A stretch of DNA of 64,000 bases from Argentina anserina (lineage: Eukaryota; Streptophyta; Magnoliopsida; Rosales; Rosaceae): contig NC_065877.1 of NCBI RefSeq assembly GCF_933775445.1, positions 3,100,001 through 3,164,000 of the forward strand. Direction: 5' to 3'. Positions 33,273 to 45,400 of this stretch are shown here, piece by piece. Numbering within the stretch: the first letter of the stretch is position 1; the number at the start of each line of letters is the position of its first letter. The notes below the pieces were generated by a model. It was given only the letters and a program-made list of their open reading frames with translations, searched no databases and had not been told where the DNA came from. The translations under genes and the position numbers were made by a program.

Positions 33273-35176
33273 GTTAATGCTCCCCCTGGTCGATAACTAC
33301 GAACTTTATATCGGCACCAAAGTAGCCTGGACCTGTGAACATAGCGCTAGGATGTCAACATGTTATTGTTTTTGGCTCAAGTCATTATTATGAATTCATG
33401 ATGAGGACACTAAGTCAGAATATTTAGGTTCCAGTTCGACATTATGGCAACATCGTGATCAAAAACTGAACACATGCATGTATAGAGAATATTAAATGGC
33501 TGGTGTTGAACTGGCTTTCTAACTTACCTATATAATGCCTCACTATTCCACAGGTCCCCCATGTTAAAGGCCATCTAAAGCCTAACAACTTATTGCAGTT
33601 AGGCAAATGTAATTCTAATCGACAATTTATGAACTGGTGAATTAGAAGAATTGCAACTCTGTACTCTATAGCAGCCCCAGCTCCACAAGAAAGCTCTGGC
33701 GCCATGATCTTATTACTTGTTTGGGTTATTTTGTTACCAACAACACCGCGATTTCGGTGAGCAACTTACAAAATCAGAGATTCGATATCGAAAATAACGA
33801 AATAGGGTAAAGAGAAGAAGTAAAACACACTGGAAGTCAAATATTACCTTAGTTTTTGCTCTCTGATAGTGGAAGTTATGTGAGACGTAGGCCGATCACC
33901 TAACGATGAGAGAAACCGGAGATTCCGTGCAAGTTACTTACATGTATGCAACACTCCGATCCGGCCAGTTTCTCTCCGATGATTTAACTGCATTGGTTGC
34001 CATTTTGTTCTCTCTTATATATGTCTAATCCGATGAACCACGATAGATGAAAAGAATTGCAAGAGAAAAGTCAAGCCATCATGCTTTTCTTCCACTTCCG
34101 TTCAAAGTTATCGCACAGACAATAGTGATCCATTAAATTGTTAATTTGGTTCCTCATACTAAGGTCGAGACGAATAATTCATCTAAAAGTCGGAACAAAT
34201 AATTTCAACATCCAACTAAGGTTTTTATTATTATTTTTGTTTGATATAGGCTGCTTTCAATTTAGGCTGCACGTCAAAGTCAATAACGCATTCATCAACC
34301 TTATGCAAAATGCAGCCTAATTTTTGCATTCAAAGCATACGTGCTACACCTTAATCACAGCAGTTGTCCATCGTAACTCGTAGGCTTTACGTCATCGAGT
34401 TTGTGCAAACTGCAGTTACAAACTCGTCTTCTTCTAATTTCAGTGGGCTTCAGTTTAAGGCCTTTTACTACTTTACTATACTATTATTTTAGCATCTGCA
34501 GAATACTATATGGGCTCATCACATCCAAGTTATGTATTTGAGTTTTAACTTTTAAAAGTTGTCCAATAGTTCTATGGAATCAGTGGTCAACAAACAATTT
34601 TTTGTTGTTCGTGCTGCCTTTCGAGGACTTCCCTGTACGTCGAATCTTCTAAATCACCACCAGCCGTGGACTCAAACCGTAGCTCCTCCGGGTTCAGTGG
34701 CAAGGGAACCAATGTGAGAGCATGTTTCAGACGCTTTCCAACACTTTCAGTCTCCTCCTCTCGCTCTTGGCGCATCCCTGTAACCTTCGTCGGCGATGGG
34801 AATGTGGGCACCTCTCAGAACTGGATATAAGTCATATAACACATTTCTTTTGGACAAAACGCAACTGGAGAATGGAATGTTTTGCGCGATCAAATGACAA
34901 ATGAATTTTAAATATATACATGTGATAATAATCATTTGTATCAAAAACATCTTCAACAACTCTCGTAAAACTAAAATAACTATCATCAGATCGGTAAAGT
35001 TGAGAATCACTCGGTTGTCGTTTGGCGCCTTATCCCTCTGCTCCTAAATCCAGAACCTGACAATTTGCACAAAACAATCAGAACTGAGTGACCCAAATCC
35101 ACTTAAGGCTCAATCGAAACTTCTACTTGTGCTCTCACAGACTCGAACCCAGTTCAAGATTGCATCCTCGGCCTCA
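33273..35176. other. Intergenic between PP2-B and the TPR gene
   Basis: The two genes diverge, so both promoters lie here. Two minus-strand frames (33442-33705, and 34587-34811 ending REVLERQHEQQKIVC) have somewhat protein-like composition but match nothing I recognise. They could be exons of an unrecognised gene or leader sequence. No mobile element is evident. Confidence 0.4.
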
Positions 35177-37857
35177 ATGTCTATGTCCCCCAACCTCAAA
35201 CCCGCCATTTCCATGTCCCCAACTCCATTTCTAACTTCCTCTCCATTTTCATTCAAAACCCAAAACAGCTCATTGTTCTTTAACACAAAAACTTCAACAA
35301 TTCACACCCATAAAACCTCACTAAGAACCTGCACTAACTTTCAGTTCTTTAGCACCAGAAGAGTGTTCCTCACTTCAGTTTCTGGCATCTGGGATGCCAT
35401 CACCGGCGGCAACAATCCCCGGGAAGCCGTTACCGCAATCCGACGTGGAATGGTTCTGTTTAGGCAGGTAAATTATACACTCTCATAGTTGTGACTTGTG
35501 AGTGTAATCTAAAGTTTGAAACTTTGATTGGGAATTGAAAGTTCACAACTTTGTTATCGTCAAGGGTGATGTTGCAGGGTCTGTAGCAGAGTTTGACAAG
35601 GCAATTGAGCTTGATCCTCGCCAAAAGGCATGTAAGTTAATGTAGCTATTGGTTATTGGTTTGAAGTGAGTTTTGGTTATTGATTGTTGGTTAATGGTTT
35701 CTATCAGATCTTTGGCAAAGGGGGCTGTCACTTTACTATCTTGATAGGTACTACTAGTTCTTTGGTGGGTCTTTTTATATATGTTCTCGTTAGGGTGCTT
35801 AGAAAATGTAGATTGTTAGGGTGCTTAGAAAATGTAGAAGAAAAATTATGTTTGTTTAAATTTGGAGCAACAAGAATAACATTGTGTAGAGAAAAAACTG
35901 GAAAGAGTATCAATTCAGCCAAGATTTTTTTTTAATGGAAATAGAATTCATCAGACCCAAATTGAGGCTGAAATGTTAGAACTGGTTCAGTAAAGCTATA
36001 TGTATGGGGTTACATTAGTGATCTTTAATGCACAGATTTGAAGAAGGGGCAGAGCAGTTCCGAATAGATGTAGCTCAGAATCCTAATGATACAGAGGAGT
36101 CCATTTGGTGCTTTCTCTGTGAAGCTCAATTATATGGAGTTAAGGAAGCACGAGAACGATTTCTTGAGGCAAGTTATTGATACCAAGATAAGGGCGTTGT
36201 AGCTTTACGCTTCAAACATGTCTTTGGATGTTTATAGGAGCATAACCGAGTATCTTCAAGAGAGGATTGTTGTCTTCCTAGTTGACATTTGCTTTTCACT
36301 CCCATGTATTGAATGAGAAGTTCAATAAAATTATTTTAACTGCAGTTTATACCCATGCAGGTTGGTCGGGATCCGAGACCTGTCATGAGAGAAGCCTATA
36401 ACATGTTTAAAGATGGTGGTGATCCAGAAAAGGTATCTGAGTGAAGCTTGCCCTATCTGACCAAACATTTTCTTATGTGAGCTTGTGGTTCCTTGGTGTG
36501 GTTATGGTATTTGTCAGTTTGAGATGCTAATTGTATTTATTTTCTATTATGTATTTGTTTTGAAACATGAACTGTTTAGTCATATCACCAGACACCAGGT
36601 TGTCAATAGAAAGTTAATTGGAGTAACAGAAAGTTGTTTTGGAACCAATATATATTGTTTCCATTGTGTTTTTGTGTTAAGTTTTACACTGCTGAACCTT
36701 GAATAAACATCTAGCTTGTACCTGTTTCTTATATAAGCATGACTGCTTGTAATAATATGGAAATTATTATCTGACTCAACTAATTGATCTTTACCGTGTA
36801 GATTGCAGATGCATTTAAAAATGGCCGAGACAGTGATTATTTCTACGCTTCTCTATATGCTGGCCTTTACTATGAAGCTCAGGTTTGTTTAAATCTAGAA
36901 GAACTTTCTCCATATCTTCTTCTGGTGTTACAATTGTTGCTTATTGTATCTTAACTGAATCTCACTGTTCCTTCAAAACCATAGAGAGGTCAGCAAAGAA
37001 TAGAATACACTATTACACAGAATAACTAGATTTCCAATGGATTCTCAATGTTGTTCAGGGGCAGTAACTTCTGGTTAGAATCCATGAGTTGTTACATTAT
37101 ATCAGTGCTAGAATCCTGGACGAGAAATCGTTATTAAAAAGAAACACTAAATATCTAAGTATATTTATATCTGCTTATGTATCCATGCAGTTTTTGGATA
37201 CTTCATCTAATGGTATATAATTAAGGTTCTAACAAGCTTTTAAGTTCCCTGTTGTGACAACAAGCTAGTGCCAATGAGCCTAGGACCCCCATTTTCCTTG
37301 TTAGGGCACTTATTTGAGCCTGTTTCATTGAAACAAACTTCTCTGAAATTTTTAAAAACTTAATCAATTTATCTTTCAGTTTGGCTATTAAGTATTCCTA
37401 GTGTGAAAATTTGATACTTTAGGTGAAACCAGTGCTGAGAAAAAGCTGCCGCTTATAGATGACTAAATTAAAGTAATAAAAAACTAGAAGAGGTGTGTTA
37501 ATAGTAAAAATGGGTGTGTGAATAACACCACCCATATATAATTGCCTACTAGTGTTGACTAGCTGTATCCCATTTTTACAGAAAAAACCTGATGAGGCCA
37601 AAGTTCACATCCTTGCTGCTTATCAGTCTTCCTATGGACAAAGGTTCGAAGTCAAAAATAATTCCATTTAATTAAATTCATAAGCTTCTTGATCTTTTTC
37701 TGGCCATAGAATAAAAAATGCTTCTTGTTCGTGGAGAAAGCAAATAACAGTTAAAAATATTTATATACCCAGTTTTCTTTCTTATGTCAGATCCGATGAT
37801 TACATGGCTTCTCTTGCCAAGGTTCACTGTGTTTGTCGAAATTGGATATCTGATTGA
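35177..37857 (+). CDS. Plastid-targeted tetratricopeptide-repeat-like protein
   Basis: Eight exons join to 270 residues: 35177-35467, 35565-35631, 35708-35747, 36036-36168, 36361-36432, 36802-36882, 37582-37643 and 37791-37857. The first 70 residues are rich in Ser, Thr, Phe and basic residues with few acids, like a chloroplast transit peptide. TPR-like helices follow: AIRRGMVLFRQGDVAGSVAEFDKAIELDP, AYLWQRGLSLYYLDRFEEGAEQF, ESIWCFLCEAQLYG and ASLYAGLYYEAQKKPDEAKVHI. The protein ends SLAKVHCVCRNWISD. It resembles a conserved plant and cyanobacterial TPR protein of unknown function. The first in-frame ATG is taken as start. Intron 4 begins with GC (GAG|GCAAGT) and no nearby GT keeps the frame. 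Confidence 0.88.
36169..36360 (+). other. GC-AG intron in the TPR gene
   Basis: The exon ends CTTGAG and the intron starts GCAAGT and ends CATGCAG. Apart from the T-to-C change at position +2 the donor is a perfect consensus, as is typical of real GC introns. Both flanking exons are phase 0 and the protein continues ...RFLE|VGRDPRP... . Confidence 0.85.
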
Positions 37858-38189
37858 AGCTCTTGGTCATTCCTTATTTCATATACAAAAGTTGGTTAAT
37901 GTACTTACATATGCCTTCGTTTCGGGCAGAAGTAGAAGCAAGGGAAATCATTCTATTGTAGTATAAGATATTATGATTTTTGAACTTTGCCCATTTGGCA
38001 ATATCTTCATTTTCCTATTTGATTCTTATTTATTACCAGTCATCAAGTTACAAGAAAATTGATAATTTTCGTAAGTTAACTGCTCAGTGCCTCTGTGCTC
38101 AAGAGTCGAATTGCAATAGGGGTTTGGATTTAATTGAAAGCTGTACATGATTGTGAATATTTAGCATTATTCATCCCCAAGCTCTTCTC

Positions 38190-38690
38190 TTAGCTCTTGG
38201 ATGCCTCTTTTTAAGTTTTGATGACAAACTCTGTAACCCAGCATTTTTACCGGAAAACATCAACTTCAGAAAGCTCATCGAATTTACTCTCTTTTCTGGG
38301 CGCTGAGATTTCCGAAGATACTTTCTGATATATAATCTTTTTGGACCCTAAAGAGCTATCCTACAGAGTATGGACCGTCTCGGACCAATTCAAACGCCGA
38401 GTACAACTCCCATGCCTGCTTGTACTAGGAGTGCTTCTACTACTATGCACTGATGAAGGAGACAATAAACTACTGTCTGCACATCACATGCTATTTGAAG
38501 AAGATTATAGTGGTCTGCACATTTTGGAGGGTTTGAAGCTCCTTTCTACAAGAGGATGGGCCATAGTTGAAGCAAGGATAGGAATCAATTCTCACTTTTT
38601 TTCCGGTGTGGGCAGGGAATTGATTCACATGTACAAGATCATGGTCCTCATCTGAGTCATCTCTCTCCCCCTCGATCACTTATGACGAGA
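38190..38690 (-). repeat. Segmental duplication, copy A
   Basis: It shares with 39150-39690 a run of matching blocks in the same order, among them CTCTTGGATGCCT, AGATTTCC(G/C)AAGATAC, GGACCAATTC and CCCATGCCTG(C/G)TTGTACTAGGAG. AGAAGATT and CATGTACAAGATCATGGTCC also have counterparts there. On the minus strand both copies encode a similar short peptide, here DHDLVHVNQFPAHTGKKVRI. No known family is recognised. Confidence 0.75.
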
Positions 38691-39149
38691 TAAATCATCA
38701 CTTGTTTAATATTGTTGTGTACACAATGTTGAGTTCAATTCTTCCTGCTTCATGTTTTCATGTCAGGATTTTTGATTGGAATGGCTGAAAAGTAGTGTTT
38801 ATGTACTGATTTTCATTTTACTTTACAAGGTGCAGAACCCTTTAAGAAACTTAGGATACAGAAAATGAAGATTTGCAGAGTTTGTATTCAGTACTGTTAT
38901 AATGCAATATACACAGATAATGAACACATAGCTAATTAGCTATCAATCCTTAGCAATATCATATTCAATTTCCAACAGATCGTTTATGGTTTAATATCAA
39001 TTTTAGTAGCAAATTAATTCGTACTACCTTGAGTACCTTCAATTCTAACAGTCAAAATGGATCAATTTAATGTAAAGCAGAAACTCTTCATGATCAGAAA
39101 ATAATAAATTATCATAAGCAAATATAATTCATTCATGCACCAAGCCTCT

Positions 39150-39690
39150 CTATGTGACTTGGTGACTCTGTTCTTGGATGCCTTCTTTTACAGCTTTGAT
39201 GAAAAACTTGGAAACCCAGTTCACCAGGAAACAACAACTGTATGCATTACAGAAAACTCATCAGATCTGTTCTCCTTTCTGGATCTGAGATTTCCCAAGA
39301 TACGTTCACATACGTACTCAGCTAGACCTAGAGAGTTACAAGTAGTTCAGTACAGTTTGGGGCATCTTGGACCAATTCTTGCCAAGTACGATTCCCATGC
39401 CTGGTTGTACTAGGAGAGTAGCAGTGCTTTGAGTCTTTGACTACTATGGTGGAGCTAGACAAGGGAGTACTGTCTGCAAATCACGTGCTACACGAAGAAG
39501 ATTGTAGCCAGTGGTCTGCACATTTTTTGGAGGTTTTGAAGCTCCTTCGTACATGCAAGAGTATGGTCCAACCTCCAAATTAAGTTGAAACAGGTATGGG
39601 AATCAAATCTCACTATTTTTTTTGCATGGGGAGGATATTGATTCGGATGTACGAGATCATGGTCCGCCATCTCTATCAATTTCATTTCTC
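39150..39690 (-). repeat. Segmental duplication, copy B
   Basis: This copy's minus-strand peptide reads DHDLVHPNQYPPHAKKIVRF, followed by CTKELQNLQK where copy A has CRKELQTLQN. Amino-acid similarity is kept despite indels. This could mean former coding function on the minus strand, although both frames are short. Confidence 0.72.
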
Positions 39691-41556
39691 TTAATTAAAC
39701 AGGGTTAATTTGTTTAATCGTCCATCTCCAAATTCCTATATAAACTCACAGACCTCAAGTTTGTTCATAGAATAACCAACCCCTTTCAGCTTCTTCATCA
39801 ACTGGCACGTGTTGTCTTTGATCGCCCTCACTGCCTCTTGGTATGCTCCTATCTCCAGCTGAACTCTCTCATTTCAAATGGCCATGGCACCGAGTCTTCA
39901 TCTTGGGGGCCATTGAAATGATACTAGTTTAGCTGGTCGGCGGTGAAGGCGATCAAGATCACGTGTCTGTTGCATATGAGAAGTTTCTCGCCGAAAGGGA
40001 ACCATGCATGCCGCCGTCGGCTGTATGAATGATAAGTCGTTGATATTATCCAACCTACACGTACAGAAGATGAACGCAGGTTGGCTGAGATCAACGATTG
40101 ATCATTCATAAACCCTACGACCAGTTAAACCATGTCTTGTTTTGAGCTAGCTGTGTGTGTTCGTAGTTCACAATGTTGATTCCGCTCATTGACTGGTAAC
40201 CTCTTCTACTTCATGTTTCCCATGTCTTGTTTTCGAGCTGCACGATTTTTGTTGTAATAGCTCCAAGATTGTATGTACGTACTCGATCGTATATATTCGT
40301 ATACCCTAAAAGGAGCAGAACCCCTAAAACCTCAGAACATTTTCCACAACAAGACACTTCAAAGTACACAATTTTTAATTTGAAGGACCGATCGATGTAC
40401 ATGCATAATAAATCATTCACAGATTGAAAGTTTGTAAAGTTTGTACTCAGTACTGTTGTTAAATCCCTGTTCCAAACTATCGATTTAAGGAGAATGCTGG
40501 AAGTGACTACTGAGCTTATATAGCTCGAAACTAATTAGAATTCCTATGTGAGATTCATCGATTTTTCAGCAAAGACAGAGCAAACCTTCTTAACCTAAGT
40601 ACCTAGCTAACGCACTTATGATTTGGTTCCCTTGGTAATTATATCAGATTCGATGACCCAATGCTCACATGGTTTATCTTGCCATGATTCAGGATCTCTT
40701 TGCAAACTGATGATGATCAAACATCTATGTTTGGTTGTATCATATAACACACTTTTTTGAATACACACAGCTTTCCCTAGAAGAAAACCAAAGGCTTTGA
40801 TGACATATATTCGATATATTTGACCATAATTCCTGTATATGTTTATCTCTTTTCCCTCTCGGTAACCCTTCTTGGATCGAAGCTTGCCACTTTCAGAAGT
40901 AGAACACTTTGAATCTTGCAATTAATGATGGAATTTTTTGGCTAGACAATAGCTCATAAATGAGACGAAATCTGATATAAGGTCTCATGACACATGATAA
41001 TTAATGTGATATAAGATTATAATCTCCTAATGCTAAATTGATATGAAGGTTACTCCCCAATTAAGGACCAGATATATAAATATATTACCCATATATTTGG
41101 GTTATTATGGGTGCCTAAAGTTTCTCGAAGTTGGCAAGCATACTATATAAAGAACCGTTCTGGTCAAGTCCATTAAAAATGGCCATCAAGTTCTTTGTTC
41201 AAGTCACGCACATTTGTACCAAGTTAATCATCATAATTCCAAGTTAAGTTACATACAGAAGTCGGGCCATATCAAGCAAGTGAAACCATTACGCAATTGT
41301 AATTCAATACATGATCAGTGAGCTGCATAATTTAGCCGTGCACGACAAAAACGCTCGACATGAATTTGACTTTGTTTTAATATTTCACATAGCATCACCA
41401 ACTATAACCTCTCATTCCCTTATTCTACTAATTATACGTGATTTATTAACTAAAGCTATACCATTGTGTAAAAATAAACTAAAATTATACTATATTTCTG
41501 TTGCATATGCCTGCGCATTATTGTCACATTGCTTGGCCGTCATATACCCATTTCAA

Positions 41557-41623
41557 GCATATTCGTCGAGGAAAGCATAGAATATGAATATTCTTTTTCA
41601 GTGATCCGACTATGGGGATATGC
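41557..41623 (+). promoter_or_regulatory. Cluster of three P1BS-type motifs upstream of phospholipase D zeta
   Basis: GCATATTC (41557-41564), GAATATTC (41586-41593) and GGATATGC (41616-41623) all match GNATATNC, the site bound by PHR1-type phosphate-starvation regulators. They lie about 735-800 bp before the ATG. A fourth copy, GGATATGC, is in the leader at 42287-42294. In Arabidopsis PLD zeta 2 is induced by phosphate starvation. Whether these sites work here is inference. Confidence 0.5.
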
Positions 41624-42166
41624 CGTAATTAAGCAACCACAAAATTGAGGTCACATAACCCTTTTATGACATCCTCATATGCAAATTGACCGGTATACCT
41701 TCACATTTCATTACGAAAGGAATGATGTTAAATAAACTACCTGAGTTATTGTGTATCAAATCTACACGTTGGGGGAAATGAATTCATTCTAGCCAGTTAC
41801 TTGGCCTAATATTTTACTTTCTTATATCTAAAACATGGAATTGTAAACGACGTATTTCAATAGTTATCCAATATAAACTTTAAAGGCCAATAAAGAAATT
41901 GAGATCGAATTCGAGTATCACTGTACGAATCCAAGTTGAAACGAATAGAACTCGTAAAAATTTCTCCAAATGTATAAGTAGAACATAAATTATGTTGATC
42001 AAGTTTTACACTACTGGCGGCCCGTCAAGGTACCACAAAAACTCCCTGCCACAAGGTTAAGCCACTTCTAAACGACACGTGTTACCTTAAGAACCAAACT
42101 TTACGAAAACCCCATGTCACCACAGGTCACCCAAAGCCGCCACTGTCCCATTTCCCGGTACTAAAC

Positions 42167-42173
42167 TATAAAA
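42167..42173 (+). promoter_or_regulatory. TATA box of the phospholipase D zeta gene
   Basis: TATAAAA lies 185 bp before the start codon. It puts transcription start near 42195-42205, just before a pyrimidine-rich leader. Confidence 0.6.
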
Positions 42174-42290
42174 ACCGCTTCGTTTCTCTGTGAAAGCTTC
42201 TTACTTTCTCAGTTTCCAAAACAAAAATCTAAACTCTTGTCTCTCTTGCTCTTTGATTCTCCAATCTTCAAAAGTGAAGTCTATAAGGAT

Positions 42291-42440
42291 ATGCAAGAAG
42301 AAGAGTTGAGTTTTTTGTTTTGTTTGGGTGTATTGGAATTGAAGCAAGAAACAGAGGATGTCGTCGGAGAAGCTCATTCCCAACGGTGCTGTGCACTCCG
42401 ACTCGTTCCGGCAATGCGGGGAGATGGTGCCGATTTTTGA
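42291..42440 (+). other. Upstream ORF overlapping the phospholipase D zeta start
   Basis: An ATG at 42291 opens a 49-residue frame that is out of frame with the main ATG at 42358 and ends at 42440, inside the main coding region. If the TATA box at 42167 is used, it is in the mRNA leader. Ribosomes starting there would miss the main start, so it could lower translation. Confidence 0.6.
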
Positions 42441-45400
42441 AGAGTTGCCGGTGGCCACTATAGTATCGGTGTCGCGCCCAGATACCGGAGATATCAGCCC
42501 CATGCTTTTGTCTTACACAATTGAGTTCCAGTACAAACAGGTATATATGCTTCTCTCTCTTATTTGAATTTTGATGTTTTGATATAAAAAAGTTGATTAT
42601 TGATTGTAACATGGTGTCTTGATTGTAGTAGATAGGTTCAAAAATTTAGGGATGTCTGTGTTTTAAACCAATTGGTTGAGAAAATGTGTTGTAGCGCTTC
42701 TGGGATTGTTCTGGGTTCTGATGCATGTAGTTGAATTTAGACTCCATGCTCTACAATAGTGTGTTCTTAACCGTTTATAATACCTATCTGTGTTATTTTA
42801 GTTCTCGAATATCCATAGAATTGGTGTACATTAGATCCGGATTTGTGATCATTTTCAACATTATTTGTGGACATCATGTTCTTTTTTATACAAGTAGTAG
42901 ATTCTTAATGCTCTGAATCTATTTGGCTTTGTCAGTTCAAGTAGCAGTCACTAAAGAAAGCATCACACGTTCAATCTATATTTGGCTTTGTAGAATTGGT
43001 TGGAGTTTGTTCAGGATTTGGGATAATCATGTGCAGTGTCATCTTAAAATTTGTTTTATTTTCACTATGATTTGTAAACATTATCTTCTTACCGATGCAA
43101 GTAGTAGTTTTTCATGTTCTGAATGCATTTGTCTTTGACAGTTCAAGTGGCGGTTACTGAAGAAAGCATCACAAGTTCTCTATCTACATTTTGCTTTGAA
43201 GAAACGCGCTATAATTGAGGAATTTCATGAGAAACAAGAGCAGGTTTGACAATATGTCATTAACATTCTTGATGTCTGACATGATTTATGTCTCTCCATA
43301 GTTTTCTTTTATCATTCTCTGCACCATATATGCCTGGATTCAGAATGGCACTTGGTGTGATAATAGTTGAAGTGGGAAATAACTTTTTGATATGTGAATG
43401 ATTTGTTTTTATATGGCATAAACTTGGTATAACTCGTGTTGGAACTGTACGTGGAAGGTTAAAGAATGGCTCCACAGCATAGGAATAGCAGATCAGACGG
43501 CAGTAGTGCAAGATGATGATGAACCAGATGATGGGGCAGTTCCTTTATATCATGAAGATAGTGTTAGAAACAGGTGGTTTCTCGCTTCATTTACCCTATT
43601 TACTTTACTGCTGGCACAAATTTGTCCTAAATACCATATAGTCTTTGCAGATATGTTCCGTCTCGTGCTGCTTTGCCCATCATCCGTCCAGCACTAGGAT
43701 CTCAGCAGTCCGTTTCAGATCTAGCAAAGGTGGCAATGCTGGGTTATTTGAGCCATTTTTTGGGAAACATGGATCTAGTGAATTCTCGGGAGGTGTACTT
43801 CTTTTTATACTGATGGTGTGATTCTTAGATACTCATTTATACATTTTTGTAAGAAGTGGTATGGATTTGTAGGTCTGCAAATTTTTGGAGGTTTCACGGT
43901 TGTCATTTTTACAAGAGTATGGACCAAAGCTGAAAGAAGGTTATGTCATGGTGAAACATCTACCAAACTATTCAGGGGCTAATTCTGATGTGGCATCTTG
44001 TGCTGGTTTTTTTCTGAATTGCTGCAGCAACAATTGGCTAAAGGTTTTTCAAATAACTCTCTTTTTCATAAACAAAGTATAAATTGTAAAGATGCAAAAC
44101 TGCTAGAACATTCTGAAATGTAAATTATGCTTGTTTCTCTGTTAATACCAATCAATGTTTGTCTTCAGTTTTCTATTTCTTTGTAGTGACTTGAATTTTA
44201 TATTCATTTCATACTTTTTTCCAATTGCAGGTCTGGGCTGTTTTAAAACCTGGGTTCTTGGCCTTACTGGATGATCCTTTTGACACTGAACTACTAGACA
44301 TTATCATTTTCAATGCAGTTCCATCCTTAAATGGAAGTGGAGGGTCTGGAAAGCATTTAGCAAGTCATGTAAAGGAACGAAACCCTTTACGTTATACATT
44401 TACGGTGAGCTGTGTTCTATTTTACTTATCTAGGCTATATATGCAGGTTCAGAATCTAGCTGCTCTTAAGGGATGTCTTTCATATAAGGACAATTTGAAA
44501 CTTTAACTTTAAGAATATTTAGCTTATTCCATCCTTACAGGGGTTGAGACTCAAGATCATTAAATGCATTATTTCCTTTATTTGAAGCAGAAAATGTATA
44601 ATACTCTTCATTGTATCTCTAACAACCAGATCAATATGTAACTGTCAAAAGGTTGCTTCTGGAAGTCATAGCTTAAGGTTTAGAACTACTAGCAATGCTA
44701 AAGTTAAGGATTGGGTTAATGCAATCAATGATGCTGGCCTGAGGCCTCATGAAGGTTGGTGTCATCCTCATCGCTTCAGTTCCTTTGCTCCTCCCAGGGG
44801 TTTGACTGATGATGGGAGTCAAGCTCAGTGGTTTATAGATGGTGAAGCAGCATTTGAAGCTATTGCTTCCTCTATTGAGGGTGCAAAATCAGAGGTTTCT
44901 TTTCTTGCATTTTCTCACTAGTTAATGGATAGTTCTACTGGTTTTAGGTCTCAAACATTAAATTTATGCTTCCAGATATTCATCACTGGCTGGTGGCTTT
45001 GCCCTGAACTGTATCTAAGACGCCCTTTCTGTAGCAACTCTTCTTCTAGGCTTGATGCTTTACTAGAAGCAAAAGCTAAGGAAGGGGTTCAGGTAAAAAA
45101 TTCGCATTATGGGTATTAAATCTATCTTAATGGGACTAAGCACATGGAGTTTGACATTTCTGTTGATCTGCAGATCTACATTCTTCTGTATAAGGAGGTT
45201 TCTCTTGCTTTAAAGATCAACAGCTTATACAGTAAGAAAAAGCTTTTAGATATTCATGAGAATGTGAGAGTAATGCGCCATCCCGACCGTTTTCCCACAG
45301 GAATTTACTTATGGTATGCACTACCTTGACCTATTTTTAATGTTGGTTGAACTATTTTGAAGCTTAAATTGCAAGTATTATGTCTTTACTTCCTCAATGA

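Larger units (their letters stand above)
37858..41550. other. Gene-poor stretch with a diverged duplication
   Basis: Between the TPR gene and phospholipase D zeta no complete gene could be built. It holds the duplicated segment listed separately (38190-38690 and 39150-39690). Two minus-strand stretches are of coding-like composition: 39720-39870, whose last residues read LKGVGYSMNKLEVCEF, and 40616-40921. I do not recognise either, and they may be remnants of a decayed gene. Confidence 0.45.

Noticed and set aside
34587..34811. Minus-strand frame ending REVLERQHEQQKIVC
   Set aside because: Composition is protein-like, but there is no recognised family, no clear splice partners and no neighbouring exons, so it was not called a gene.
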